A stretch of DNA of 64,000 nucleotides from Laccaria trichodermophora (GCA_018417955.1 JACTVC010000001.1:2418001-2482000), one strand, 5' to 3'; positions 44,794 to 56,945 are shown, counted from the stretch's first letter. The notes: generated by a model from the sequence alone, not told the origin. A program made the numbers and translations.

Positions 44794-47700
44794 ATGAAAG
44801 AAAGTGTTCGAGGTGTTCGATCGTACAAGAAAACACCCATAATCCAAGTTCCAGCAACGCCCGACTTCATTTCAGCCTTCCTATCGCAATCTGTACCTAC
44901 TTCGTCTAATGTTGGCGTGTCGACACCTGCTCTATCTTCCCCTGAAACCTTTCTGTCCTCTTCACATTCCACCTCGCGATCAACCCTCAGCTCTCCTTTC
45001 AGCAACGCTGGTAACTCTTGGAGTCAACAATGGCTAATTCGAGCTCCACAGGATAATGTGCAAAAGTTGGACGCAAAATTTAAACGAATGGAAGAAATTA
45101 TAGGAGACTCAGGCTTCGACACGATTGGAGAATTTCTCCGGATTCTATTCTACAACCCTATTCGTGGAAAGGATGATCCTCGCGGGACCACTCACGGCTT
45201 GGCTGTTGCTCGGTTCCTTCAGGGAAAAACCAACGTCAAGATGTCCGAAATCATTGACCTCATATACTCTCACAAGCACAGTGCGCCATCGTCAAGATCA
45301 ACTCATTACTATGAGTGTCACGCTCCTTTCTGTTCCTCCATTACTCCTTCCGATATCCAACATGCGCGCCCGTGCTTGTTCACCTGGGCAACAAAACTTG
45401 TTGGAAAACATGTCTATCAAGAAATATTCAAACTTACCCTTAAAACCGAGGACTCTCATATCCGTGCATCAACCAATGCACGACGCCCACAGGAGAACGC
45501 CAATCTAGTTACTTGGGAGGCACTGGGGAAGTTGAGTATTAGTGGACTTTGCGAGAAATATAGGGAATGCGCACCTGTTTCTTGGTATCTAACTGAGTCT
45601 ATGGCTGCATCTCGCAAGAATGGTGGTGTAATCACAAATAAACGCCAGCCCCATCCATTGTAAGTATCTCCTTGCCCAACTTCTACATGGTCATACTTAT
45701 CTTGATTAATTAGATACAAGTCGGGGCTATCAGCTCTTTTATACTTGCGCGGAATCGTTATGCAAATGGAGACCTCGCGCTGGTGCTCGGCATATGGCAC
45801 TTTGCCGCCAAATCGCACATTGACGTCAAACGTGTCTACAGCAGGTTTGGGAATATTGTAAGCGACACAACTGTGCGTAAGGCCCTCAACACCATGACTG
45901 GTTCAAGCCTTGCTTGTCTACAAGACTCGGTTAAGAATGTGACGGAGCGGGGAGAAACTGAGTGGTGTCTAGTGCTCGACAATGTCCAAGAGTATTGTCT
46001 GGTATACGAAGGGGGTATTTCGCGTGAAAGTATTCTTAAGGTTGGGACGGCAGCAACGACAATCCAGCTCGATGATTGCAAACCTGGCGCTTTTGATTTA
46101 CAGAGTCACCTCGCACGCGTCGCTGAGAAGAAATGCACCACAATGACTGTCGAAAGCATCAGGGCGGATATTGACTGGACTCATGTGCACGCAATCCAAT
46201 CATTGCATTGGGCTCGCGTTCTTGTCGACTACATCCCAGAACTCAAGCCCATGTCCAAAGAAATTTCAGCCAGGTTTCGCTCAGCACCGCTTGCCAAGCA
46301 TCGCATGCACGAAGGTCGGAAAACTGTGGTGCAGCCGCTGGGAACCAATGCTGAGCGGGAGATTGAGACTCAAGGAATGGCGCAAGCTCTCATGGACTTT
46401 GACCATCAGATGGGCGTTGGGCCGGAAGCAGCAGACAAAGTAATCTCATGGGTTCGTGGAGATGGTGCTTCACATGCGACAACGCTTCAACTACAGAAGC
46501 ACTTGTGCTCCATTCCTGATAACCACCAATCCTTCCGAAATCGTGTTTCTACTCCTGAAATTTGGCACACAAGATCCACAATGATCAATTCCATTTCTGC
46601 AAATCATTACAGACCAGCGACCTCAAAGGATCCGTCGTCCCTTTCTCGCAGCTCGAACACAGCAGGATTCAAACGGCCCAGCAACCTCAATAGTTGTGAT
46701 TACTACCCCACAGTACGAAGCATGACACTGATCTGGGAAGCACAAGTTCTCGATTGCTCGAGGTGTATCCACTCCTTTATTTTGACATTGAGTCTCTGAT
46801 ACTAAACAATGTCCAGGATATTCCTCGATGCTGTACCCGATCTCCTTTCACACTTTGCTCATTTAGCTAGTCAAAACAACCTGCCTTTGCTTGAAACACT
46901 CCTATGCTGCGCTGATACCCTTGTCAATCGGTACGCATCACAGGATGCATATGAGCAAGCTCTATCTCTTGCAGATTCGAATGATGCACCAACATCCATG
47001 AAAGTTTCTGTCAGGCAATCTACTACAATGTCGACGGTTGTAGATATTGCTGAAGGTGATCTACCTGCTCCTCCGATGGAAGATCTGCCAAAGGTTCATC
47101 AAGAGGTCAACAACTTTGACAGTGATCGGGTCCTTGCAAACAGCATTCTTTTCCTTCAAGATTTTGGTTGGTGGACCGAAATTGCTTATGCTGTTCCAGA
47201 GGGCAATATTGGACGTGTCTTTGAGATTTTGAAGGTAAATCTTTGCGTTTTCAATTTGTCATGCTTCAGCTGACATTGTCTGGCAAGATCTGGATATTCA
47301 CATTTGCTGGGTCAACTCATCAGAACTACACAACCTATCTTCTAGAAGTGTATTGCCTCTTATGCTATGAGGCATCTCAGGACCTTCGTGATGGAATACT
47401 CAATAATTGGCTTGTAAATGTAACTGGTGAGCTAGGAAGGTGGATTGAAGCAGACTTGCTTCAAGAGCACTATAACCGCTGGCTTGAAGATATGGTCAAG
47501 AAACGAGGAGGCGATTTTGATGACGATTTCTATCGTCATACACTTTCACCAAACGTTGATCATTTCCTACGAATCAAAGAGGAGATCGAGAACGCTTTCA
47601 CACTTCGTAGTCGGGGGAAGACACATACCTCACCCCATCTTCGTGACGAACTTCGAATTCTCCTTGCTCTCTTCAAGGAGGAAAAACTTCACCTATTCTG

Positions 47701-48286
47701 CTCTGGACGGACGCTGGGACATGCAGGAATCAATCAATTCAACGAAGGGCACGAGCGGTTAGATATGGGCAAACTTGATGATTTCATCTGCAAGTCGACA
47801 GCCTATGCAGATGTTATTGGCGAAATCCAGGCCTATAAACAAGCAGAAAAAAACTCCGAAGCCAATCAACCACAACCAGGTCATCCCGGATTCGAAGCCT
47901 TGTCCCCTCACATCAATGACAGCTCCAGTGACACCAACACCTCCACCAGCGAACCCACAATGCCCACCAACTTCAGCAGTTCTGAAAGCGACTCCATTCG
48001 TTCATTATCACCATCCTCATCATCATCTAGTTCACCATCTGAAGGTGATAATGACAACGACCCTAGTGATGCTCATCTCGTTAGCGGTTCCGACTACAAT
48101 TTCTATTTGTCGGACAACCAACTGACTCACGCAACTTGGTACGAGCAAGAATGTGAGGAAGATGCAGACAACTCAAGTGACGAGGATGAGAGCAGTCATG
48201 ATGTAGACTGTAGCTTCAATTCGGACAGTGATAATGGTGCTGAAGACGAAGGTTTGTTCGATTTTGAAGATGCTACTTGTGAATAA
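44794..48286 (+). CDS. DUF6589-domain protein, candidate transposase
   Basis: A large protein of roughly 1080 residues in about four exons. The N-terminus (MKESVRGVRSYKKTPIIQVP) is serine-rich, followed by an alpha-helical region (TIGEFLRILFYNPIRGKDDP). The DUF6589 core contains SFILARNRYANGDLALVLGI, WCLVLDNVQEYC, KVISWVRGDGASHATTLQLQ and NYTTYLLEVYCLLCYEASQD, and continues with NNWLVNVTG, EADLLQEHYNRWLED and KTHTSPHL. The C-terminal ~110 residues are serine/acidic and disordered. DUF6589 has no established function. Acidic residues in LDNVQ, GDG and LLEVY sit in the order of an RNase H-fold D-D-E set, but this is inference. The first intron boundary (about 45660-45740) is uncertain. Confidence 0.82.
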
Positions 48287-48290
48287 TATT

Positions 48291-50576
48291 TTACTTCTTC
48301 CTTGACCGCGTTACCATTCTATTTTCCTTTCCACTGTTGTTTGAGGATGACGCTTCAGCAATTATAACACTTCGGCGGGTGCGATACTGTGGGCCAAAGC
48401 TTTCTTGTACCTCTGCAACACTGCGTTGAGGAGCTCTGGGAGCTCGTAGCCGCTTTGTCGTGTTAGTCGCCTCCTCAAGTGCTTGGCGTTTGCGACCAAG
48501 GGGTGGCACACACGGTTCGAGTGGCTGTTCAGGTGTGTCTTCAGCTGTTTGTTCACGAAACTCGACATTGGACAAGTCTTCTATATCAGTGTCTTCGTCG
48601 TCGGTGGCTTCAGCAAGACGTTGTTTCTTGTGTTGATTTCTGCTAGTATTTTGTTGAACGGTGATTGATATTTGAATCTCAATGATTGAATCGAACAGGG
48701 CATTTCCATGACTGGAATAATAGAACCACGAGCCGTTGAGAATTTGATCGAGTTCGGATGGGAAATGGATCACAAGCAATTTGTCGAGTATCAAGGATAA
48801 AACACGAGATGGGAAATATGATGACCGTGGGCGGTATTTGTGGGCATCAGACTTGCGTTCAATTTGGCGAATAGATTCACCAAATTTGAGTAAATGTTTT
48901 TGTGCGGCTTCTCTCTCTTTTTTCTTCAGCTTGTCTTTCTTTGGCGTTGCAGGAAATCGATGAGAAGTTCGAGGTGCTGTCAAGATAGGGAATGGAGCTG
49001 AACCTACAGGCAACGGGGATGGTGGAAACACAAGAGTGCGATTCCCTAACTGTGGTAGACAAAGTGAGCATGGTAGCTGACGACCAGCAGCAATGCAATC
49101 TAGATGAGACAGATCTGGACAAGAGGGATCCAAGGAAGGGTTGGCATAGCAGGTATTGATGCATGCGATATAACAAGACTTTTCAGTAATCACAAGGGCC
49201 TTACATCGATCGAGCACACGAGGAGTCTTGGTCCTCTTCTTGGATTGATTGTTGAGTTGAACAGGAGAAGAAACAGCTAGGAGAAATTCATATTGCTTCA
49301 ACTGTAGAAACAACAAACTCACATGCAAGGAATGAACATGCTTCCTTAATTACAGAGTGATGTGCGAGGATGACACCTCGTCCAATTGTATTCGGATCCC
49401 TTCCCACACGGCCTTTCTCCTGCCATGACTCATTAAATGTCGAACCAAACCCGAGTGAGAGGCTGTCAAGAAGAGACTTCGCGTTGAGCCCATTGGAGAA
49501 AGCGACAGTCGATATAACAATCTGTAAGCGTGGTTCGGTCTCAAGAAGCTCTATTGTCTGCCTGTTATAATCAGCGGGGCAGATGCTGTGATAGACCCGA
49601 GCTCGGATGAGCTTGTTTGTCCCTTCAGGTTGCATCCGCCAGATGTAAGCAAAGACCTGAGAGACCTGGTTGACAGTTCGGCAGTGTATAATAGTTTTAC
49701 GTCCGCTTGCAAGGTAAGGAAGAATATTGGGAAACTTGTCGCCATTGAGTCCATGAGTGAGGAATTGTACGGTAAACTGTGTATTCGGACACTCGTTAGA
49801 CCTCCGGATGAGTACGAAGTTCCCTTCAAAGAAGCCAAGACTTTTGCAGACAGAAACCGTTGGTCGCCCAGGCTCGAGTGTTGCAGTGAGACCGACAATA
49901 GATACTGAAGCAGGAAAGCGCCCACGCAGAAAGGTTCCAATGGTCCCAAACGCCAAACGAAATGCAAGACCCCATTCGTTGATAAGGTGGACTTCATTGA
50001 CGCACGCAAACAAGATGTTCGCCCGAAAAATTGGATGTTCCGTGATTTCCCTCCACTCCTTGTCGCGCAGGTGCTCAGGATCCACACAGATAACCTGCCA
50101 TTTAACGCACTCCTTGATTTCTCCTGCCAAACGAATACCAGCCTTGCGCGCCTCGCTCAGGGTTTCTTTGCAGTACGAGAATCCGGAGATGTTGAGCTTC
50201 AAAAGCTCGTGAACCTAGTCCGAAATTCGTGAGCGGAACAGCAAAAAATGGCAAATTGACGTACTATATTATCTGCCAGTCCCTTGGTTGGTGTGACTAC
50301 CACTCCGATTGGTCTATTCCAAGTTGGAAGGCCAGCTACATATGTGTTCAGGTGTTTGTTGTACTCCAGTAACACAAGAGTCGGTATCGAGAAGGCCGCC
50401 GACTTTCCCTCTCCAGTTGCGGTACAACAAAGCGAGTCCTTTCCATCCAGAATAGCCGAAACGAGCTCAAGTTGAACCGCATGCAGTCCGTTCGTCCAAT
50501 TCGGTATGAGTTTCTTGACAATGGTATTGATCATATCGAGTCCTTCAGGGTCCTGCCAGCAGGGTTGTCGAGCCAT
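48291..50576 (-). CDS. RecQ-like superfamily 2 DNA helicase of the TIR element
   Basis: Three exons (introns at about 50206-50263 and 49275-49325) give roughly 735 residues, starting MARQPCWQDPEGLDMINTIV. A Q-motif-like LHAVQLELVSAIL precedes Walker A TATGEGKS (about residues 52-59). Motif Ia follows (VVVTPTKGLADNI). Motif II is NEVH in place of DEVH. Motif III is GLTATLEPG, motif IV KTIIHCRTVNQVS, and motif VI QEKGRVGRDPN, the RecQ arginine-finger form. The C-terminal third has a Cys/His-rich segment (KSCYIACINTCYANPS, LPCSLCLPQLGN), a possible zinc fold. It converges with the DUF6589 gene, stop to stop. Confidence 0.87.
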
Positions 50577-50689
50577 TATTGAGTTGTCATAATGTATTGG
50601 GGATCATTCAAGATGTAGAATACGAAGTTTAACGTGTATTGGATTGAAAATGCATGGGCTATCGCGTCGAGAGCAAACGGCAAGGGCGC

Positions 50690-50764
50690 AATATTGACGC
50701 GACGCGGTTTTAAAGTCCGCAGATTACGTAAAGATTTCGCAGCGCGGTTTTGGGGGCGCGGTAA
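50690..50764 (-). repeat. Right terminal inverted repeat of DUF6589/helicase element
   Basis: The reverse complement starts TTACCGCGCCCCC and matches the left repeat along its full 75 bp. It lies just upstream of the helicase start and may include its promoter. Confidence 0.9.
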
Positions 50765-51100
50765 CAAACAGACTTCATATATAGTAGTGATGCCACGGTC
50801 CGGTTTGGTCCGGTTCTCGCAGATTTTTTCAGAACTGAGAACCAGACGATAGGTCCGGTTCTCTAAAATCTTCGAACTTTGAACCGGACCTTAGGTTCAG
50901 GTTCTTTTGAGTCCGGTTCAGGTTCGGGAGTATGAGAATCTAGAACCGAACCATGATATCATAACCGGTTACTTGTTGTAAATGCTCTGTGGATATGATG
51001 TCATCATTTGAACAGTTTCAGTGAACCGGCTACTTGCACCATAGATATAATGTCAACAATATAGGGAAAGAGATATGACTATGTATATGTCTACGAGTAG

Positions 51101-54100
51101 TTAGACTGCCTTGTCTACAGCGTCAAGATCCTCAATGTCAATAGCCTCAATGTCCTCAAGAAGGAAGTTCAAATGTTTACGAGCCTCCTTTGCAGCCGCA
51201 ATATGACCATTACGGTAGGCGCTCTTGAGGAGCTGGAGACTCTCGAATGCCGTAGGGTTCAACCGGTTGCGCCTTGCAGTACCAGTTATACCACCAGAAG
51301 AGAACGCGCGCTCGGAAGGCGTCGCAGATCCTTGGATAGCGAGGTAGTCGCATGCGATCCGTGCCAGTGTCGGATATTGAGGGCTGTGTTGCTATTATTA
51401 AACATCAGATCATAGAAACATGAAAGAGTCAACATCATACTTACCCCCCACCACAAGACAACGTCCTGCACATCCTCAAGGGGACTCTCGAGATACATCC
51501 TCAACTCCTCCTGAGGGTTGGTTTGCGCACGTTCTGCGTCTTTCCGGGAGCGCACAGCTGCCCGCATCCAGGAGTAGCCGTAGCTGCCACCCGCTGCACC
51601 TGCAACAGCTAATTGTGGTGTTAAGATGTGTATAGTTAGGTAGAATGTGAACTTATGGGCTGCACTTCCAAGCGCTCCCTTGGAAGGTGGAGGCGGCACG
51701 AAGTAGGCATCAAACTGCAACAAGTCAGCGTTACAGGAATTACAATGAACACCACCAACTTACCACTTCTTCAAGTCGCTCAAGGCCTGCTTTGAAGAAA
51801 TCTTCGTCCCACTTCTCCTCAATGTACGCGACCTTGAAATTCGGGTCAAGAACTGTGAACAAATGGTATCAGTACTGAGAAGCGATTCAAAATAGCTGAA
51901 GAACATACCGAGACAGATAAAGTAAGCGTCAGTATCATCAATCTTCCTGTACCACTTCTGGAGGTTGGCAAGGCCGTCATCGAGCCCTTGCTTTACCTGA
52001 GCAAACTTTGGAACACGAGACATGTTTTCCCAGGATGTCTGGAGGAATTCGAGGATGGGGATTGTGCGGAAGACCGTTGGATGTCTCGAGCTTGAGAACG
52101 TTTGCTGTGCATTTGCAGGTTCCTGGTTTCCGGTTTAACATGTGCAAAGAGCAAGAAAACGGCTTACACACCTGGAGGACTTCATGCATGAGTTCGACCT
52201 TTTGCCAATCTTTCTTCGACAAGCGAAACTCCGCATAGGATTTGCCCTGCAGATCAGGGACACTGTCACTCTCATCAGCTAGAAGGACAAACTGATCCAC
52301 GGCCTAACAGATACATTAGGGTACAATTCAGACCGATGATCACTTCAACTCACCTTTCGTAATGTCAGCAACCTCGCAAGGAAGGTGTGCATCGATGCCC
52401 AGCGGGTTCGTATCCAGCTCAATAGGGTCAGCGTGGGGACGTTTACATGCTCGCAGGTCTCGCGAAAGAATGCGCGAGCTTGCGGAGACATACGAATCTG
52501 ATTATGGACGTCAGATCTATTTTTATTAAATAATAAAACTAAACATGTACCTGCTTGACAAGAGCAAGAGCTTTGCCAATTGCGTCAGAGAGCTCTTCTT
52601 CTCCCTCTTCCTCATCCTCCTCACCCTCCTCATCACCCTCATCCCCATTGTTTTGCAAGAGTTCGGCATCAAGAAGGTCAAAGTCAACCTCCCCAGCGAT
52701 GGAAGCATTCTTGACGGCCGTCTTCATCTTCTTGATAAGTTTACTGGCGGAAGTCGGAGCTACAGCACGAATGAAATGCCCTGCTGCAAGATGAACAGTG
52801 TGTTCCATACAACTGCACATTTGTAAGTACGTGAAATGTGAGTTACCAAAGTGGACAACATACCGAACGCGACGTTCAACAGGGTCCCAGGAACCAGGTT
52901 CATCATTAGGGTTCATGAGCTTAGCCAACTCACGGATAGCGGTGTCATTGTTTGTGGCATTGTCGGCAGTAAACCACCCAATCTAGAGAAGGATAAGTAA
53001 GAAAGTGAGGTAGAGACGAGAGGAACGCACCTTATCATCAATGCCGTAACGTTCAACAGTCCGAAACAAGATGTTTGCCATGTTCGCGCCGGAATGATTG
53101 CCTTCGATAGGTGTGAATGCAAGCTGCTCGGATTTGAGCTCCCAGTTCTTTGGTTGATCTTCGGGGGCATCGATGTAGTGCCCAGTGATGGAAAGGTATG
53201 GATCGCCGGGCCCAGATGTCCAGGCGTCAAAGGTGAACGACACTTTGCCTGGAATGGACTAAGTTTTTTTGTCAGTGATGAAGAATAGACTTGAAATTTT
53301 TTACGTACCTGTAATTTCTCCTTGAGTGCTTCCTCCGCGGTTTCTGCTCGCTTCAAGATTTCTTGTCGAAACTTGGTGCGGTGAGGTATATCCTTCTCAG
53401 ACAGGGACGGGCGCATGTAAACAAGGAGGCGTCTAAAGGGCCCTTTGTCGATCAGTTGGAAGGCCTGTTGAATTTAATTAAATCTTAATCTATAAAAGAC
53501 CAGTCATCTCGCACCTCATCCTCACACACCACAAGTTCTATGAGATAATCGAGCAAACCATCAGTAGTGAACGTCGGAGGACGTTGTTGCCGCGTGACTA
53601 CATCATCTAAGCTTCCTTGTTTCATCCTAGACATAAGACGACGTTAGTAGGTTAGTAGTTGTAAAGTTTCCAATGACTTACCCGTCCTTTGGACCTTCTT
53701 TTCCGGAGCGAAAGAAAACACGATCATGCATGTGAATGCCGAGCTTCTCGCATCGCTCTTTGTATACCGCAATGTGATCAGGATGTCTACAAAGACATCA
53801 GTAATGACGATACAGATAATGGGTGGGGATCGACGTTATACCTTCCTATGTGAGTCCTCAAGGTGGTGACACCACCTGTAAAGAAGCAGGCTTTGCGTTG
53901 AACACCTTTCGATCTCACTAGTGCCTACCACTTTTATGATAAAACCTGGGCATTTGCCTGCACAGTCTTTTCAATCCCCCCAAGTGAAATATGAAATGAA
54001 ATGCCTAGGCTATTTCATTCTTGCTTTGCAGCTATTTCATTCCTACCCACCACATTTTTCATTTCTCCTTGGCAATGAAATGCATTTCATTCATTTGCCT

Positions 54101-55659
54101 GTGCTTTTTCATAACTTTTTCATTCTTTGCCAACTTTATTTCTTTTCTTTTCATTCTTTGCCAGTATCATTTCATTCTTTTGCCTGCGCTTTTTCATAAT
54201 TTTTTTCATTCTTTGTCAGTCTTATTTCATTCATTTGCCTGTGCTTTTTCATAACTTATGTATTTGTTTGGTTATGATGGGATCAAAATATAAAACATGT
54301 GATCTTTTAGTTGCCTCAATTTACATGTTTATTGCTCAATTAAGTTAGATTATGGCCTCAAATACAAACAAATGTAAAGATCACAAGCCAGGGGTTGATT
54401 AGGTCAAACTATAGCTAATAATTTGAGAATACATATGTTTATTATTTACAAACAAATAATGTGTGTTTAGTTATGAAAAGGCTTAGAGAGGCAATGAAAT
54501 GAGTTTCATTTTTTTTAAGTGCAACCCTAACCTCAAACATGGCAAACAATGAAATAATAAGTTATGAAAAGGTGCAGGCAATGGAATGAAATAGGACTGG
54601 CAAAGAATGAAAAAAAATTATGAAAAAGCGCAGGCAAAAGAATGAAATGATACTGGCAAAGAATGAAAAGAAAAGAAATAAAGTTGGCAAAGAATGAAAA
54701 AGTTATGAAAAAGCACAGGCAAAAGAATGAAATGCATTTCATTGCCAAGGAGAAACGAAAAATGCGGTGGGTAGGAATGAAATAGCTGCAAAGCAAGAAT
54801 GAAATAGCCTAGGCATTTCATTTCATATTTCACTTGGGGGGATTGAAAAGACTGTGCAGGCAAATGCCCAGGTTTTATCATAAAAGTGGTAGGTACCACT
54901 CCCGATCTAATCAACTGCTGTGTAAATAAAAATTGAGATGGCGGATAGAAGTACCCACCGGCACAATTTGCACCAATGGCCCTTCTCAATTGCTCCTGTA
55001 TCAACATTCTTATGCTCGTCATCCCGCTGGAAGATAGTTCGCACATCCGCAGTGCGATCCTGCTTGGTGCGTGGCATAGCTGCCTGAAACGAGAGTAAAA
55101 ATCAATAAAATGATATAGGCAATAACTTGAAATAACTTACCTCCTGGTCGGCGATCGTCATGGCCTGAGTCTCGAGGTATGCCGCTTCCAACTCGTCGTC
55201 ATCGCCAACCTCAGTTCCCAGGGCATCATCCTCCGCATCCTCCTCGTCGTCAGAGTCTTCTACATCCTCCAAAGGCGGTAAGTCCTCGTTATCTGAGTCG
55301 TCGGAGTCACTGTCGCCAGAGGCGTGAAGCTGGCTGGCGGACTTGGTGCCCTCAGTCTTGCGAGAAACTCGGCGGTCACCTATGCTGCTATCCGCCTTGC
55401 GTTTGCCGGAGGTGTTTGACTCAGCGTTGTCGGGATCCACAAGCCTGGCAGAAGGGCGCGAGGTGCGAGAACTACGTCGAGCGCCAGCAACGATGCGAGC
55501 GGGAGGGGCACCGTGAGAGAAGAAGGGGTGAATTGAGGGTGTGGGAGAAGCTCCAGGGCCAGAAATGGGCGCCTCGTCATCTGGATCGTTATAAAACGTG
55601 ATCTCAGAGGCGTCCAGAAGGTTTCCGGTGGCGTCAACAGCACACCCTAAGTCAGACAT
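51101..55659 (-). CDS. hAT-family transposase with BED finger and hATC domain
   Basis: Starts MSDLGCAVDATGN with an acidic, serine-rich N-terminus. A BED-type zinc finger is built from HWCKLCR, joined across a long intron to GGVTTLRTHIGRHPDH. The catalytic RNase H-like domain includes VSFTFDAWTSGPGDPYLSIT and IGWFTADNATNNDTA. An acidic insertion with EGEEDEEEGEEE follows, then RTRWASMHTFLARL, VLDPNFKVAYIEEKWDED and the hATC dimerisation domain (ARIACDYLAIQGSATPSERA, FSSGGITGTARRNRLNP). It has about a dozen introns. No internal stop was seen in the exons I could join, so it may be intact. Transposition would be cut-and-paste. Confidence 0.85.
53924..54893. mobile_element. Inverted-repeat (foldback) element in the hAT transposase intron
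   Basis: Two arms of about 335 bp (53924-54258 and 54559-54893) are near-perfect inverted copies, starting CCTACCACTTTTATGATAAA. They surround a ~300-bp A/T-rich centre. Each arm has several tandem units based on tttttcataa and cattctttgcca. The transposase intron around it uses donor gtgggtac (about 54957) and acceptor ctttacag (53879), so the insertion only lengthens the intron. No transposase is encoded. The superfamily is unclear because no clean target duplication is visible. Confidence 0.85.
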
Positions 55660-56649
55660 GTCAGAGGAAGAGTGGGATGTTGAATACGGTGTTGTACTCA
55701 CTGTTTTATACGATAAAAAAAGCCGCGGCGGGCCGATGAATCAGGTTCCACTGTTGCAAAAAAAATCGTGTTGCCTGGCGCTATGTGTCCGTCAGCAAAG
55801 ATCTGAAAAAAATTCAACTGTGGACAGACCTTGAATGACAAGAGTATCGCGTCATTACGCGATGCGATGTCGTGCGGAAAAATGTGTTGCCTGGTCTCAT
55901 GTGGTTGTCAGTGCAAATCGGGAGTCAAAGGGCGATCTCACCTTGTGCCACAAAAATTTTCGCGTTGTCACGCGCGCGTCGAGGGTGCACTCAAAATCGA
56001 TCTAGGGGAAATGCACTCCTGTCAACGAGTCGAAAAGTCCTAGAGGTTGGAAAGAACTCACTTGTGTGCTTGTCTACTTCACAGACTCCTCTCATGTATC
56101 TGACTCCAAGTGAGATAGCCAAGACAGCTCTGAGGAGAAACTATGTAGTGATATTAACCTGGAACTCTACGCGCTCACGAGTTGAGGAAACTTACCTTCC
56201 AAGAATTTATCAAAAATAATGTACACCAACAGATCTTGTGCGTGTCAGAAGATTGAAATATTGAAAAAGACTGGAGGTGTGCATGTGGTGAGTGCAAGAA
56301 ATGGACCGAAAGACCGATTGTGTCAGCGGCGATGCTGGCTTGCAGACTGTGTTCTGTGTATATTGACGCGAAGTAGGTTCACGGAGTTTGAACACTGTTG
56401 ACGTCTGTGGCTGATGACTATGCTTGACTAACAAATCACATCGGTCATCAATTGGATTCAGTATTTCAGCCCCTAGTTCGGACCGGTCCGAACCCGTTCA
56501 CATGGTGCCCTCTCCAAAGGAACGGGGAACCGGACAAATGGTCCGGTTCCCCCTAAATGTCGAATTTCAGACCGAATCTTGGTCCGGTCCTGCAAGGTTC
56601 GGGTTCGAACTTTGGTTCGGAACCTGACCGCGGCATCACTAATATATAG

Positions 56650-56945
56650 TGAACCAAGGTACGACTTCACATATATCGAAGTCAGTCTACGAGAGACTAA
56701 TAGTAATTAGGTATATAAGGACTGTAGAATCTCGTACATAATAGTAGTTCATCCTCTATTTCCAACACTCTGCAAAAACACCACCTTGAGCACCAGTTGG
56801 CAATAACACTCGTTGGAACCGCAACATCCGCCTCTGAGTCAGTGTATTCAGGGTGCTTGATGGTGCACGCGAAGACTGCCAGATTTTCGATTATCTTTGT
56901 GCTTCAGGTGGCTTGGTAAGTTGATGAGAGGGTCTACATTTCTGA
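56650..56945. other. Short relic similar to Hikeshi 3' region
   Basis: Around 56800-56850, caataacactcgttggaacc resembles cgatgacgctcatcggaacc at about 59205 in the Hikeshi pseudogene. Further weak similarity appears on the other side of the MITE near 57450 (gtgcacagtcacgccatgac). No frame survives. Confidence 0.3.

Larger units (their letters stand above)
44623..50764. mobile_element. Candidate novel TIR DNA transposon carrying DUF6589 and RecQ-like helicase
   Basis: Two 75-bp inverted repeats (44623-44697 and 50690-50764), both beginning TTACCGCGCCCCCAAAACCG and both ending TCAATATT, differ at about eight positions without gaps. They enclose exactly two genes: a DUF6589 protein on the plus strand and a RecQ-like helicase on the minus strand, with stop codons 4 bp apart. 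Almost all of the 6.1 kb is coding. No obvious direct target duplication flanks it (tcctgtg on the left, caaacag on the right). That both genes belong to the element is inferred from their confinement between the repeats. Confidence 0.82.
50785..56641 (-). mobile_element. hAT DNA transposon with 8-bp target duplication
   Basis: The termini TAGTGATGCC(A/G)CGGTC form short inverted repeats, 19 of 21 matching. Both sides carry the same 8 bp, atatatag (50777-50784 and 56642-56649), the diagnostic hAT target duplication. Subterminal regions hold multiple GGTCCGGTT/AACCGGACC motifs, probably transposase-binding sites. The element carries one large hAT transposase gene on the minus strand. A 970-bp inverted-repeat element lies in one of its introns. 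Confidence 0.93.

Noticed and set aside
44611..50772. Target-site duplication of the DUF6589/helicase element
   Set aside because: No direct repeat of 2-10 bp could be seen next to the TIRs; the flanks show only weak inverted resemblance.
53921..55046. Phenylalanine-rich membrane-protein-like open frames on both strands
   Set aside because: They read through the tcattc/gaatga repeat arms of the foldback element and are mirror copies of each other.
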